Positions 1-12,100 of a stretch of 64,000 bases of DNA are shown one piece after another. The position numbers were made by a program, and so were the translations under genes. The first letter of the stretch is position 1. Every line of letters begins with the position of its first letter. This DNA is from Kentomonas sorsogonicus (Eukaryota; Euglenozoa; Kinetoplastea; Trypanosomatida; Trypanosomatidae). The notes under the pieces are model-generated. The model did not search any database. It saw only the letters and a list, made by a program, of their open reading frames with translations, and was not told where the DNA came from. The stretch spans positions 62,001 to 126,000 of the forward strand of contig JAQOSZ010000245.1 of the NCBI GenBank assembly GCA_030347455.1. The letters are read 5' to 3'.

Positions 1-1887
1 TGCGCGTGCGGCGGCGCGACAGCACAGGCACAGGGTCAAGGCACCACGATACGGCCGCCGCACGCGTCGTTGCACTATTAGTATTAGTATTACTATTATT
101 ATTATTATTATTAGTGTGGCTAATGCCTGCATCCTTGCTCACCTGCCGTCGGCTGCGGCTGTTTGCGTGGCTCTCTGGTGTCGGCAGCAGTTTTAGCTCC
201 GCCGGTTTCGACGCTTCCTGTTCTTCCACTGAAGAAACCGTCGATTGACGCTTCTTGGACAAGATGGAAAGTGGCGGCTGCGCCTCCCGTATGGCTGACT
301 CCGACGCCGCCGCCGCTGCCGCCTCTGGAGCTGTAAGCTCACTCACGTTTATGGTTGTAGCCGCCGCCGCCGCCGCCGCTGCCGCCTCCAGGATGGAAAT
401 GGACACCGACGCGGGGGTTTCCGAGAGCGGAGACAGATCGACGCTATGCACGTTCGTCGCATCGGTTGTGTTCATCGCCATGGCACTGGTAAGAAGTTTT
501 CCCGTGGTGTTGTCCCTTCTGCTGCCGCCACTCGTGTGCTTGCTGCCATCGCTGTTGTTGTTATTGTTCTTGTCGTTATTCTTGTTGTTTCTATTAGCCT
601 CAATGCCGTCCGCACTCCTCTCCCCCCACACCCGCTCCGCTGCAATGGACGACGGCGGCGACGTACGCTGCCGACGGCGTGGGAGCTCCTTGAGGGGGCT
701 CGGCTTCTTTATAATGGGCGCCGCCACTGCTGCCGCCACAACGGGAGGCGGCGGAGAGGACGCCGAAGACGCTGACTTGGCCGCGACAGGTGCGAGCGAC
801 TGCGTTCGCGATTTGACTATGCGTGCAGCAGGTGGAGGAGGAGAATTCAGAGTATCACTAGTGATATGATTAGTATTGGTGGTGGTGGTGGTGGTTTCAC
901 TCGTCTTACCCTGCGAGTCGTTGTTATTACTTTTAGGCGCGGCGGACTTCATGTCATTATTAATGATAGCGAATGCGGCGGTTTGAGGAGATACGCTTTC
1001 TCCTTGCTTTACTTGTTGTTTATTTGGAAAAGCCTTCTCCGCCGCTGTCCTTGCCGCCACAGCCACCGCCTCCGACGTCTGCGTTGGCGCTGGCGCCTTT
1101 TCCCCCTCCGTATGCCTTCCACCATCAGCCAACAGCTGTTGTTGTTGCGCGGCCGCTTTATGAATGAGAAGACTCGCGCGCGCCTTTTCCTCTGCGATTT
1201 TATCCGACATGCGCTTGCGGCGGTCGCTGATGGACGAGAGGGGCGGCAAGTCGCGCAGCGCCCGGGACGCGACCGTGCTGCTGCTGTTGCTGTAGTTGTA
1301 GCTGTTACGATTATTAGCAATATCGTTGCTCAAACGTTGGCTTTGCTGCTTCTTCGGATCTTGTGTTGTTGTGTTGTTGTTGCTGACTGCGCAGCTCGCT
1401 TGGGTGGTTGCGGCTCTTGTTTGTGGTGCTGGTGTTGCGTTCATACGAGCTGTCATCGCCCCAGCGCTCAAGATAGTCTTCCACATCATTTTCCGGATAT
1501 CGAGGGGTATCCACAGAGGGGCTGATGTAACGATACGATTCGCTTTGCTTCGCGCGTATCTCCGCCGCCACCGCTTCCGCGATTTTCTGACTGCGCCTCG
1601 TGGTGCTATTGTATGTGGGCCCTCCTCCGTAGTGACTGGACGTCTCTCGCGACTCTCGAGTCCCCTTCCGCGCCCTTGTTGCTATTTCTAGTGATAGCAT
1701 TAGCGGCAGCAGCAGTACTCGTATTGTTATTATTATTATTATTATTTGTAGTGACTGTGCTGATCATCGGAAGGGTGCGCCCGGCTTCGCGATTTTTCGA
1801 GGTGGAGGAGTAGTATTCTCCAGGGGCAAGCTGATTGACGGACTTTGGGCTCAGCGCCCGCCCGCGGCGTATGGTGCTCTCCTGCAT
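1..1887 (-). CDS. Unknown low-complexity protein, 3' end outside window
   Basis: I do not recognise this gene. The ATG at 1887 opens a tract that runs off the left edge, about 629 codons in the window. It is read in three successive frames: 1887 to about 1700, about 1700 to 1360, then about 1360 to 1. The switches fall near an AAT (Asn) run around 1720-1740 and an ACA/CAA-rich stretch around 1365-1385. The middle part has a charged, helix-like segment (KIAEAVAAEIRAKQ, EDYLERWGDD). The third part has RKRMSDKIAEEKARASLL, then Ala, Pro, Asn and Thr runs. No membrane segment or catalytic motif is visible. Codon use and composition match the neighbouring coding tracts. The phase changes may be assembly indels. 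Confidence 0.6.
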
Positions 1888-3003
1888 GGCGGGGGGGGGG
1901 GCGAGCGGGAAAGAAGAGAGATAACTTTAGCGAGTGTATTGGATGTTAAAGAGAGAGAGAGTAAGAGAGAGAGAGAGAGAGAAATAGAGAAAGTGTTCTA
2001 ATGAGGTAGGGGGCGGTGGGGAAGATGAAGGTTAATCTATCGTATTCGATGGTTTGTTTTTGAATCTATGCTGCTTGTGATTAAAGTCACAAACTAGAGC
2101 TGTGTGTAAGTGTGCGTGTGTGCGTGTGTGTGTGTGGAAAAAATAACAACACACTCTTCCTTACCTTTGAAGTATAACAGAGGTTAGCAGGATGTGAGTG
2201 GAGGCAAGAGAGAGGAGAAGACATATGCGTACACTGGATTCGAACAGACCTCTCCATTGATCATTCGACGCTTTTTTTTCCTCGCATGCAGAGAGAACGA
2301 GAAGAAAATATAATTCAACAGCAATTAAAAAAAAAAAATAATCATGCACGACATTGGTGACTCGCCTGTGTGTGTGTGCCTCCAACAACAACAACAACAA
2401 CAAAAATACGTCCTAATCAACATGGCGACACTTCATGCGTATCACCGCACACTCACAGAAGGAGAGAGATATATATACACTGTGTTAATTCTCATTATCT
2501 GAAATGCCTGTTTGTCAGTTTCATCTATACGAGCGACATGCATGTATTTTACATCGAGAAGCATTAAAAAACAAATAGGAGTTGAACATTCTGCGGAAGC
2601 GAGACAGCAAAAGAAAAAGAGAAAAAGAAAAGGCACCGGATAGAAGAGGACAGAGCTGTGAGCCTTAAATGGGGGAAGCGAAGGGAAAGCAATACCAACA
2701 CAGGGTCGAATTCCCCCAGCACTTCCCCTCTTCCCTTCTTTTCCTTTTCTTTGTTGAGTTAATGCGGCGCCAACTACCCTTGAGCCTAAGAGTGACGACC
2801 GCTGCTTTCTGTGTGCGTGTATGCGAGAGAGAGAGAGAGAGAGACAGACAGAGAGAGGTGTGAGAGAGTCCTCAGCGGCTCCCGTCACTAATCCACACAT
2901 GCTTTAAAACCGAGGATGCACGAAGCGCGAACAACAGCCCCTCCCTCCTGCTCCCTTTTTTCTTCTTCACTTTCACCGCGCGCCTCCGGGCGGTGCCGGC
3001 CCC
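1888..3003. other. Intergenic spacer with GA and GT microsatellites
   Basis: No coding signal on either strand. It holds the 3' flank of the Roadblock gene and the 5' flank of the left-edge gene. Directly before the left gene's ATG the sense strand has a run of ten C (plus strand 1890-1900). GA repeats lie at about 1950-1985 and 2826-2843, and GT repeats at about 2101-2136. The GA tracts are pyrimidine-rich on the sense strand and are plausible trans-splicing tracts. Confidence 0.6.
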
Positions 3004-3366
3004 TCACTTCTTCTCCTCCTCCCCGCCGGCGCCGGCGGCGAGCGCCGCGTATCCGATAGGCTCCTGAATGACCACAAGAAGATACTTGGCGTCGGGCGCG
3101 ACGATGATCTCGTGCTTGAGGCTGCGGAGGCGCACCGACAGCAGCTCGTCGTTGTTGTCGACGGCCGTCACGGCGCCGCGCGCGGAGATGGCGAGCGACT
3201 GCAGCAGACACGCGTACTGCGCCGTCAGCGCCCGCGAGGCCTCGGTGAAGGAGTGCCGGATGGCGATGCCCTCCGCGTTGAGGATCAGGAAGCCGCGCAC
3301 CCCCGGCTGCGACGTGATGCGCTTCACGATCTCTTCAATGTCCGCTCCGGCACCGATGGCGGCCAT
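3004..3366 (-). CDS. Dynein light chain, Roadblock/LC7 family
   Basis: An intact 120-residue protein, close to the family's usual length of about 100. The order of elements fits Roadblock/LC7: an N-terminal helix (ADIEEIVKRI), then GVRGFLILNAEGIAIR, which is the hallmark strand-turn region where LC7 proteins carry a G-x-x-G-x-x-I/V pattern, then a long helix (LTAQYACLLQSL) and two strands (ELLSVRLRSLKHEIIVAP, YLLVVIQEP). Family members form dimers on dynein intermediate chains, in cytoplasmic, axonemal or intraflagellar-transport dynein. The sequence does not say which. A short acidic/basic tail (GGEEEKK) follows the fold. The ATG at 3366 gives the family N-terminus. It is one of the few genes here without a frame change and without homopolymer inserts. 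Confidence 0.92.
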   Translation of the reverse strand: MAAIGAGADIEEIVKRITSQPGVRGFLILNAEGIAIRHSFTEASRALTAQYACLLQSLAISARGAVTAVDNNDELLSVRLRSLKHEIIVAPDAKYLLVVIQEPIGYAALAAGAGGEEEKK

Positions 3367-4410
3367 TTCTCTCTTTTATTTTATTTTTTTGTTATCTTTG
3401 CTTTGATTTTTGTTAAAGGATGCTTTGATCTTTTCGCTTCCAAGGGGTCTTGACAAGTTCCTCTCTGATTTTTGTTTTCTATCTTTCGAATTTATTGTTG
3501 AGGAATTAAGAAGGCAAGTGAAGTGAGGTATTCCGTTGCTTGTGGGATTCGGGAGGGTCATTAGTGAGTATCACACCAAAGAACATTGTTAGAGGAAACA
3601 AAAACAAAAACAAAAACAGAAAGGGTGACCACAACTATTCTTAGTCTTTCTACTCGCTGTGGTTAATGCAGCCATCTATGAAGCAGAACAACACCACCAC
3701 CAACAACAGAGCACATCCGTACGAGTATGTATCTTTACTCAGTTCATTTGCAATTAAATTTTATATTACGGAGATGTACTACGCACGACACCGAGTGTGA
3801 AGAAGTTTAAATAAAAACGGAAGCTTTACTCTTCAATGTAGTAAGAAAACACAAGAAGAAAAAGATTACTTAAAAAGCTGATCACATTCAAAAAATGATC
3901 ATTCGATAATATAATAGGAAAAAAACATAAATACAAATTATTATATTAGAAATAAGAAGCACTAGGAAATTAGAGAGAGAGAGAAAAAAAAGAAACATCT
4001 GTGATAATATGAAAAAAAAAGATAGTTAATCAAATAAGCTTTATTAGTTTGTGAACGGCAGATAGAGAACTTCTAATATCGTCTGCTGCTCGTTGTGTTG
4101 TGAAGGGTATGAGGGGGTAGAGTGGATGAAAAAAAGAAGTGAATAATATACGAGTCAAATATCATTACGTCTCATACGTGAAGGATGTGAATAGGCATAG
4201 CGGAGAGAGAGAGAGGGGGGGGGGGGGCGGTAAAGGGGAAAAACACTTGAGAGAGAGAGAGAGAGACAGCTGAAATCAACTCATCCTCTAAACACTCCTT
4301 CCCCCCGTTTCGATCCCCCATCAAATTTATGCATGTGTATGCACATCACCATTTCGTTAACTCCCTCCCCATTCTCTTTTGTTCTTGCTCTGCCATCTGC
4401 TATCTGCTCA
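3367..4410. other. A/T-rich intergenic spacer
   Basis: No coding signal. The plus strand at about 3590-3625 carries repeated CAAAAA blocks, which is a pyrimidine tract on the sense strand upstream of the Roadblock gene and the likely trans-splicing tract for it. GA repeats and a G run lie near 4200-4270. The rest is A/T-rich without recognisable structure. Confidence 0.6.
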
Positions 4411-6885
4411 CTACTCCCCACCCCGCCAGCTCTCAGCGACGCGCGCCAACACCTCGCGGTCGCTGCCGAGTTTCGTCATCTCAAAGAGTAGCGAGAAGAT
4501 GACGCCGTCCAGCACCGCCATGCTCGCGTTCGCCGACACGCCCTTCATGAAGCCCCGCCACCCCTCCCGCCGGCGCAGGTCCCGCCCCACCAGCCACGCG
4601 CTGTAGAAGGCTCGGCCGGGCAGCGCCGCCGCCCGCCGCACGGCCGCCAGCGCACCCGGCTTGGGGGGCCGCTGCGAGGTGGAGGAGGGTGGGGTGGTGG
4701 GGTGGTGGGCACTGACAGCGCTGTGCTGCCCGGCGCGGCTGCTGCTGCCGTTGGCGGCGGTGTTGTTACTGTTGTTAGTGCCCGACGCTGCGGAGATTTT
4801 TGCAGACAGAGACGATGCGGAGGGGCGAAGAGGAAGAGGAGAAAACACGGCTGAATGGATTGAACCGTGCCGCGGCGGCGGTGGTGGCGCTGTGCTTCGC
4901 GGCCGCCTTCGCCTCCGCCTCCGCGGCGGCCTCGCGGCGCAGCTGCCGGATGTACTCGGAGGGCATCGTCTGCTGCCGCGTCTGGATAACGGCGAGGGGG
5001 TTGAAAATGACGGTGGTGACGACGCTGGCGACGATCCCCGCTGTCGCGTTGAGTATCATGTTGTCCGTCGGCGACAGCAGCATGTGGCGTACCCAGAAGC
5101 CTACAGAGCTACTACTGGTGCTTGTACTGGTGGTTGCTTTGCTGCCGTTAGCGGCGCCCTTCGCTTTCCGCACTCGCGTGGCTGTCGTTGTGGCTCACGA
5201 TACCGCCCGTGCTGCCGCCACTGCCGCCGTTGACTGTCTGGTGCGTCTGTGCGTCCGCTGTTGCCCCAACCCCACCGCCACCGATGCCATCGACAGAAGA
5301 TGGTAATGAAGAGGATGAAGGAGAAACGTTCTTGTCCGCCTGATACCGGCTGTTGAGCGCCTCCAGGTGCGGCGCGGCGGCGGCATAGAGCTTCTCCTTG
5401 CCTGTTGTGTATATCATCCACCAACAGCCGCTGCTGGGGATACGCAGCACGCCGGCGCTCGTGCCCTGATACAGGGAGCGCACCCCATTGACAAACGAGT
5501 CGCGGCCCAGCGGCCCCAGCATCCGCCGCCACCGCGGCAGCTGACCACCTCTGTTCACATGACTAGCAGCAGTTTTTGCGGCTGCGCTGCTGCTAGCCAC
5601 TGGCGCCCCCGTCTTTGCTGCGGTTGTTGCTGCTGCTGTAGTGGTGCCGGCACCCACACCCGCCGCCGCTGCCGAGGTGGCGGCGGAGGCGGTGCCGTCG
5701 ATCACGCGCGGTGAGCGGCGCGAGGCCAGAGGCCGGGGGCTGGCGCCAGAGCTCCCGCAGCGTCGCCGGCATCGAGCGGTACACATTGTCGCGCGCCATA
5801 CCGTATCCCGCCGTGAACTGCTTGTTGGCCGCGATGACAAACGGCGTGACGACAAGCAGCGTCGCCGCGTCGCCGGCCATCGCCCCGATCGCGGAGCTCA
5901 GACTGTTCGACGTGAAGTCATCGGCGACCTCCTCCGCCTCCGCCTGCGGAGAAGAAGAGGAGGAGGACGCCACGTCGTTTCCGTTAGCGCTGCCCTCAGG
6001 TGATGAGCGGGGGAGGAGGAGGTGGCCGATGTTGTCCGTGCCTGCGGCGGCGGCAGCGGCGCTCCTCTTCTTGTCCTTGCTGCTGTTGATGAGCGATTCC
6101 TTCAGCGTCTCTAGTGTCAGCAGGTAGCAGACCTCCCCGACCACATTACACAGGAGCGCGGCGCCCACCCCGCGGTACATGCCGCGCACGCCGCCTTTTC
6201 CCAGATCGTACGAGTTGTACGCGTGGGGGGACGATGACGACGATGAAGATGTTACAGTGGCCTTGACGCCCGCAACTTTCGCATTACTGCCGCTACTGCT
6301 GTTGGTGTTGTGACTAGTGCTCGTACTGGAAGCAGAGGCGGCGGAGACAGAGGAGGAGGCCGGGCCTGTCGTTGCCGCCGTTGCTGCTGCTACCGGTTTC
6401 GCCGAGGAAGAGGAAGAGGAGGCAGAGGCATGTGTGGCGGCACCGCTGCTGCCACTGCCCCCACCACTGGAAACAGATGACGAAGATGAAGAAGGGACGC
6501 TCTTACCCTTTCCCGTCGGAATGTTAATGACGCCGCCGCGCCACGACGCCTTCAGCAGCTGCGCGGTGGTGGGCGGCGTCTCCTCCCGCGTGACGCGCTT
6601 GCGGGCGACGGCGAGCAGCAGCGGGTGGAACAGCAGCGTGCGCAGCGAGATGTTGAGGCTCAGCAGCGCCACCCACGTCGGGGTGTGGACGTCGGAGAGA
6701 CCGCGACTCGTGGCGTTGGTGCGCGTCACCGTCGCCGCCACCGTCACGTGGGGATTATTGCTGTTGTTGCCGTCTGCATTGGAAGAGGACAACGACGCAG
6801 GAGAAGAAGAAGAAGAAGGAAAGGAGGAGTCGTTGTTGGTATCGGTGGTGATCCCATCGATGGTGGCCGTCACAGTCGCGCTCAT
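4411..6885 (-). CDS. Mitochondrial carrier family (SLC25) protein, frame-broken
   Basis: A six-helix mitochondrial inner-membrane transporter, about 824 codons against the usual 300-350. Recognisable carrier segments appear in order. The first repeat is WVALLSLNISLRTLLFHP then RGMYRGVGAALLCNVVGE. The second is AMAGDAATLLVVTPFVIA then GVRSLYQGTSAGVLRIPS. The third is ATAGIVASVVTTVIFNP with LAVIQTRQQ, then WRGFMKGVSANASMAVLDG. The P-x-x-x-x-x-R signature is degenerate in all three repeats. The helices are separated by Ser/Ala/Thr/Gly inserts. The pairing of TRQQ with a third-repeat NPL is reminiscent of SLC25A44-like carriers, but the substrate cannot be assigned. The tract crosses four reading frames (from 6885, then near 5750, 5150 and 4830), yet each carrier segment is intact, so either indels or recent decay must explain it. 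Confidence 0.82.
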
Positions 6886-6935
6886 CTTACTTCTATTAGA
6901 AGTGAGAGAGACAGGGAGAGACAGAGAGACAGGTA
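6886..6935 (-). promoter_or_regulatory. Predicted trans-splicing tract and acceptor for the carrier gene
   Basis: On the sense strand a CT-rich tract (plus 6901-6931) is followed by TAATAG, whose AG at 6893-6894 is the first after the tract. It leaves a leader of only a few bases before the ATG at 6885. This arrangement is typical of kinetoplastid spliced-leader addition. It is inferred from pattern only. Confidence 0.4.
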
Positions 6936-7843
6936 TTCGATTATGTGTATTCTTCCTTTGCTTTGGTTGGTACTCCCTTTTTTTTTTATAACTAGAGTTC
7001 TTCCCTTTATCTAGTTTCTCTTTGCAAAAGAGGGAAGCACAATGTACGCCGTTTTTTATCTGCTTGAAGAGAGTGACGAAGACAATAAAAATATTCCTGA
7101 CTGATGTGAAAAAACAAAGAGTGATAAAAGACTGAAAGAAAGAAAGAAAAATTTAGTACAGCGAGCGAAACAGCACCTACAATGAGCTCCACTCTCAGCA
7201 GAGGAAGAGAAAACTCAAGCTCCTATTATTTTTTTTATGAGATTGTATGTACGTGTTTGAAAGAGGATAGACGTAGAGGAACACGATAGACGACATATTT
7301 ACTGCTCAACTCCTCAGTTACATCGCCGCATGATTTCATTTGCACCGACGAGAGTTGAATGTGCAAACAGGGGGGTAGGGGGAAAAACACATCTTTATTC
7401 TGCCAAGACGGCGTGTACGAGAGGAAACAGAATAACATGTTTCACACCCAAGGTACCTTCTACTTTCCAAACACACATTCTTTCTTTTTCCGTGTGCAGT
7501 GAATTCTCTTTTTAAAGATATATGTATAGTATGGTTTGTAATAGTTAATCGAGTATTGAATTAAAAAAATATGTTTAAACGCGAAATAGACCCACCAAAA
7601 GAGTAACAGCAACAGCAGCGGAAGAGCGTTGGAGGGGAGTGGGAAGGAGGCGAGAACGGAGGGATAAAGAATGACAGTCAAGGTGGGCGGAGTTGGAGAG
7701 AGGGAGGGGGGGGGGGGACGAAAAATAAAACATGATGAATGCATCCCAAGACAACGATGTGTGCTCCCCGCAGTCAGTAGAAGTGACAAGAATACGTGCG
7801 CACATACACCCATGCCCCCCCCCCCCACCCACACGCCCGGACC
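6936..7843. other. A/T-rich intergenic spacer
   Basis: No convincing coding signal. It contains homopurine and homopyrimidine stretches, a G run near 7708-7718 and a C run near 7816-7826, just past the stop codon of the gene ending at 7844. Confidence 0.55.
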
Positions 7844-8626
7844 CTACGCGGTGAGGTGAGCAAACATCGCCTGCAGCTCCTCCGGCGGCACCTCCTCCAT
7901 CTCCTCAAACGCCACATCGCTGCGACGGCCCTTTGCGCTTTTGCTGGCGCTCTGCAGTCTCTGCCGCCTCTGCGCCGCCGCCGCGGAGGCGCTACCCTCC
8001 TCCTCATTCTCGCCGCCGCCAACGCCGTGTTCGCCATCTTCATTATTTGCTGTATTATTGTCGTCGTCGTCTTCTTCAATGTCCTCCCAGTCTGCCTCCG
8101 CCGCCGACAGCCCGCGGAAGAACATGTCGTTCTCCCGCCGCCGGTTGATTTCCTCCATCGCGCCTTCCACCTCGCCGAGCTCCGCCGCGTGCTTCGCCGC
8201 CTGCTCCGCCAGCAGCTGCCGGATGTACTTTCCCAGCTCCCGCCGCTCCTGCTTCGCGTCGGCGCCGCGCCGCAGCCGCTGCCGCTTCTCCTGCAGCTCC
8301 CGGCAGTACTTTTTGAGTGTCATGCGCTCCTCCACGTGCCTCTTGAGAATGATGCTGCGCTCCGCCTTTTTCTGTGCCAGCATCGCGCTGCGGCTCTGCT
8401 GGCGGGTGAAGAGCGACGCCGCCGCCGCAGCCGCCTTTTTCCTACCGTCTCCGACGCCTCCCCCGCTTTCGGCAACTTTTTTGCGATGCAGGCGGAACTT
8501 GCCGATGACCTTCTTGACTCCGCCGCCGCCGCTGCTGCCGGCGCCGCTGGCCTTGGTGACCTGCTTCTTTGCTGCCTTGAGCTTCGCCTTGCGCTGCGAG
8601 GTTTTCTGCAGCCGACGGTTGGCCAT
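7844..8626 (-). CDS. Basic coiled-coil protein, probably nuclear or nucleolar
   Basis: An intact 260-residue protein without frame breaks. I chose the ATG at 8626 because the longer reading begins at a TTG inside a poly-A stretch. Residues 1-45 are strongly basic (MANRRLQKTSQRKAKLKAAKKQ), with a second basic stretch KKVIGKFRLHRKK. Residues about 75-165 form a long charged coiled coil (ILKRHVEERMTLKKYCRE, AAELGEVEGAMEEINRRR). An acidic block (DWEDIEEDDDD) follows, and a C-terminal helix FEEMEEVPPEELQAMFAHL ends the protein. A basic head, a coiled coil and an acidic patch are common in ribosome-assembly factors, and I infer a nucleolar role only from that. No family is recognised with certainty. 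Confidence 0.85.
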   Translation of the reverse strand: MANRRLQKTSQRKAKLKAAKKQVTKASGAGSSGGGGVKKVIGKFRLHRKKVAESGGGVGDGRKKAAAAAASLFTRQQSRSAMLAQKKAERSIILKRHVEERMTLKKYCRELQEKRQRLRRGADAKQERRELGKYIRQLLAEQAAKHAAELGEVEGAMEEINRRRENDMFFRGLSAAEADWEDIEEDDDDNNTANNEDGEHGVGGGENEEEGSASAAAAQRRQRLQSASKSAKGRRSDVAFEEMEEVPPEELQAMFAHLTA

Positions 8627-9143
8627 TTTTTTTTTTTTCAAAGGGAAGAAGAGCTGAAATCCAAAGAAGATGGAGAGAAAAAAAAAGAAACGTATTAAAT
8701 TATGTATATTATAACCGGTTGTGATGCGCTTCTTCTACGTTTGGAATTTGAAAGGAGAAAAAAAGAAGAAGGAGAGGGGGAATGATAACGCCAATAAAAT
8801 GGAACACTCGCTCGCGGCGCGTAAGGGCGTCGTGCCCGTCATGAGGAGCCAACAACAGCAGACACACTGGCTCTTTTCGTTTAGTTTTTTCTTTTTTTTC
8901 TTCTGTTGGGATTTACCATCCATTGTATTGTGCCATACGTGTTATCAAAAAGTGCAGAACGCCCGGTGGACAGTACATACATGCGCTTTTGATTTGATAA
9001 GTATTGTGGAATGAATACAAAAGCAGTGCGCAAAACAAAGGAGTAAAAAAAAGAAAAAACGAGTCAAGTGAGATTCTAATTGATGTAAAACAAACAAGAA
9101 AAAGAGGCGGAAAAAAACACAATCAGGATCACTAAAGAATTAT
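8627..9143. other. A/T-rich intergenic spacer
   Basis: Contains no coding signal. Poly-A and GAAA tracts on the plus strand near 8680-8770 are pyrimidine tracts on the sense strand upstream of the gene starting at 8626. The left part is the 3' flank of the giant gene. Confidence 0.55.
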
Positions 9144-12100
9144 TCAAGAGGTAAAAATCCGCTTAGTCGAAGTGGAAAGCGTCGGCAGCCGTTCGTTGTC
9201 GCTTTCCTCAAAGATAACTACCCCGTCCGTCGTGTCATTACTGTTGTTACTATTGTTATTATTATTACTACTACTACTATTTTGACGCTTGACAGCGTTC
9301 TGAGCGACCATCACGTTGGGTTTCTGCGGCGGCAGATGCGGTTTGGGTGGCGGCGGCGGCGGAAGTGTCATTCCGGACGAGGCAGAGGCGGTGCTATTAT
9401 TAGTGTGACTAAAGTAGTTGCTGCTATTCAGACCTGTGGACATGGAAGGGCGTCGGCCCCCAAAACTGCCCTCGGCAAGAGCAGCAAACACGGCGCTGTC
9501 GGTTGCGTTCAGAAAATGGCTCCCGCTGGCACTGTGCGTCAGGCTATTGTTCTGGTTGGCGCCAGTGGCGGTGATGCTACTCCCACCACCAACAGCGCCG
9601 CTGCTAGCCCTGGAACGGTAACGATACTTCCTCCCCTGTGCATGGCGGCGGCCCCCGCGGCAGCCCCGGCAGCGGCCCGCGCGAAGTTGATGCTGTTCGC
9701 CCGCAGCACCGTCGCCGCCGCGTCTCGCATCGTGGTATTCTGCAGCGCGCGGAACATTTGTGGGGAGCTGATACTCATGGAAATAGTTCCAACGCTCTCG
9801 TCACTCATGTTGTTGCCTCCCGCCGCGCCGTAGTGGCTCTGGCTCTGACTGCGACTGACGCTGCTGCCCTCTAGTCGGGGCTGTGAGGGCAGCTGTAGAC
9901 CTTCAATGTGGCTGGCGAAGTTTTCCAAATTGCGTGCGACGGCGGTGGCGCTGACGCTGCCGCGCCCGCCGTCATGCACTCCGCTAAACAGACGAGAGCT
10001 GGTCGCATTGTTATTGTTATTATTCTTATTAGTAGAGTTGTCGTCATCAGCGGCGGGGTATCCGGAGACGGAGGGGAAGTGCATGAAGCTGGGGTCTGTC
10101 ATCCCTAAGCTGCCCCGGTGGTCGTGCACAGTCAGGCGCCGCTGCTGCTGCTGCTGTTGTTGTTGTTGGGAGCTACTAAATGACCGAGGCGTAGTCCCAC
10201 CCCCACCATCACCACTGACATCGCTTGTGTCGATGTATAGCGGCGACTCAAAGTCTGTTCCCGGGGCGACCGTGACGCTTGGGTGCCGGTTCGCGTTGCG
10301 CGGCGGCGGGTGCTCGTAGCTGCCGCCGCTGTTGGCGCCGCTGCTGCTGCCGGGGTACGCGACCGTTTCCGCAAAAGCCCCAGCCGAGGCGGTGCTCTCT
10401 CGCTCTTCCTCGTCGTCGTCGCCTTCGCCGCCTCTGTCATCATGTAGCGGTCTGCTATCATTACTACTACTACTATTATTAGTGCCGCTGCTGTAATTCC
10501 TACCACTGCTGTGAGTGGTGGTGCCCCTGTTGGGGACAACGGACGGCACGTGCACGTGGGTGTACGGAGGGTGGTGGCCAGGTCCTGCACCCGCGCTACT
10601 ATTCACGCTAGAGCCGCGTACACCGCTGCCGCCCCTGCTCCGGCTGCCGTACTGGCTTGTGGTGGCGCTACCGCCCGACACAGTCATCTGCATCTGCATC
10701 TGTTGCTGACCCATCATCCCTCCTCCCGCCGCCGCCGTTGGTGGAGGGGGCGAGGGCGTCGGAAACGGAGTCGTGCTGCCGTACGTGCCCTCTGAAGCCG
10801 AGAGGGAGCGGTGGCCCCCGCCGCCGCCCCTCCGGTCGCGTTGGTGTTAGTGGAGGCGGAGGCGATGGATTGCCTTGTGGAGGCCAAGTCGGCCAAGAAG
10901 CCAGTCATGGTGGCGCTGTTGCTGCGAAGGGAGTAGCGGTTGCTGCTGAGACTGTTGTTGCGGTTCTGAATGTCGGCAAAGTTGAAGTTATAGTTGTTGT
11001 TGTTACTCAGGTGGACACCAAAACTGCTGCCTCTGCCTCGGGCGCTGTTGCTGTTGTTGTTGTTGTTGTTATTTCCGCCGCTGCCACCGAAAAAGGCACT
11101 GCCCTCTTCTCCCGCGATCGCCGCGAGCGAAAAGCGACTGTTGTAGTTGTTCATGTTGAAGTGCGGGTCGCATATTTCAATGGCATAGTAAGTGCGCGGC
11201 GGGGGGCTCGGGGGACGGCCGCCCGCCGCCCTGCCAGTACTGCTGCCGCCCACAAACGTTTTCGGGCGAAGTGGAGGCAGACCACTCCCATCCACCAGAC
11301 GATTATTATTAGTGCCGCCGGTACGGTTGTTATTGTTGTTTCCCCTGTGCGCGCTTGCGAGGCCGGGGACGGTCGCGGCGTATTCATTGCTGCTACTCCT
11401 GCCGCCGCCGCCGTAGCTTCCCCCGACGGTTGCTATGGCGGCTACACCCGTGGATGGGGAGGTGGGGCGCCGCGGCCACGCCAGAGCACTACTGAATCGC
11501 TGCTGATGCTGCTGCTGCTGTCGGGGAGAAAAGGGCGAATGCGCGGAGGAGGGGGAGGAGCAGCCTACACCTGCCGCCACACTGCTGCGGTCGCTACCCC
11601 CGACTCCCCCGGCCGTGTAGGGCCGTCGGATGTTGGCCTCTTGCATCTGCATCTGCATCTGCATCTGCATCTGCTGCTGCTGCTGTTTGAGCTGCCACTG
11701 CCGCTGCCGCTGTTCGTATGTCATGATGGGCAGCACGGCGCCCGAGTCGGAAGGAGTGACGTCATCGCTGATGGAGAGCTGCAGCTGCACCGATTGGCGG
11801 GCGCCACCACCGCCGCTGGCGCTGGCGCCGGCGCCAAAACCACTGGTGCTCCTGTTACGGTTAGCGGCTGCTGCGGGAGGAGCCGGGGGCAGACAAAACT
11901 CTGGCTGTTGTTGAGGTTGTTGAGACTGTCTAAACAGCGGGGAAGAAGGCTGCAATATTGGACTTGGCTCCTTTTCCTTTACAGTTCCATTCTTGCTTGT
12001 TGTTACTGTTGTTGCCGGTACTGAGGCTTTCGACCTGATCCGTCTCCTCAACAGCGTTCAGGTCAATACTGACGCGTTTCCTTGCCACAGGACTGTTGTC

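Noticed and set aside
2695-2720. tRNA T-arm-like sequence (GGGTCGAATTCCCCC)
   Set aside because: No acceptor stem, D-arm or anticodon arm can be placed around it.
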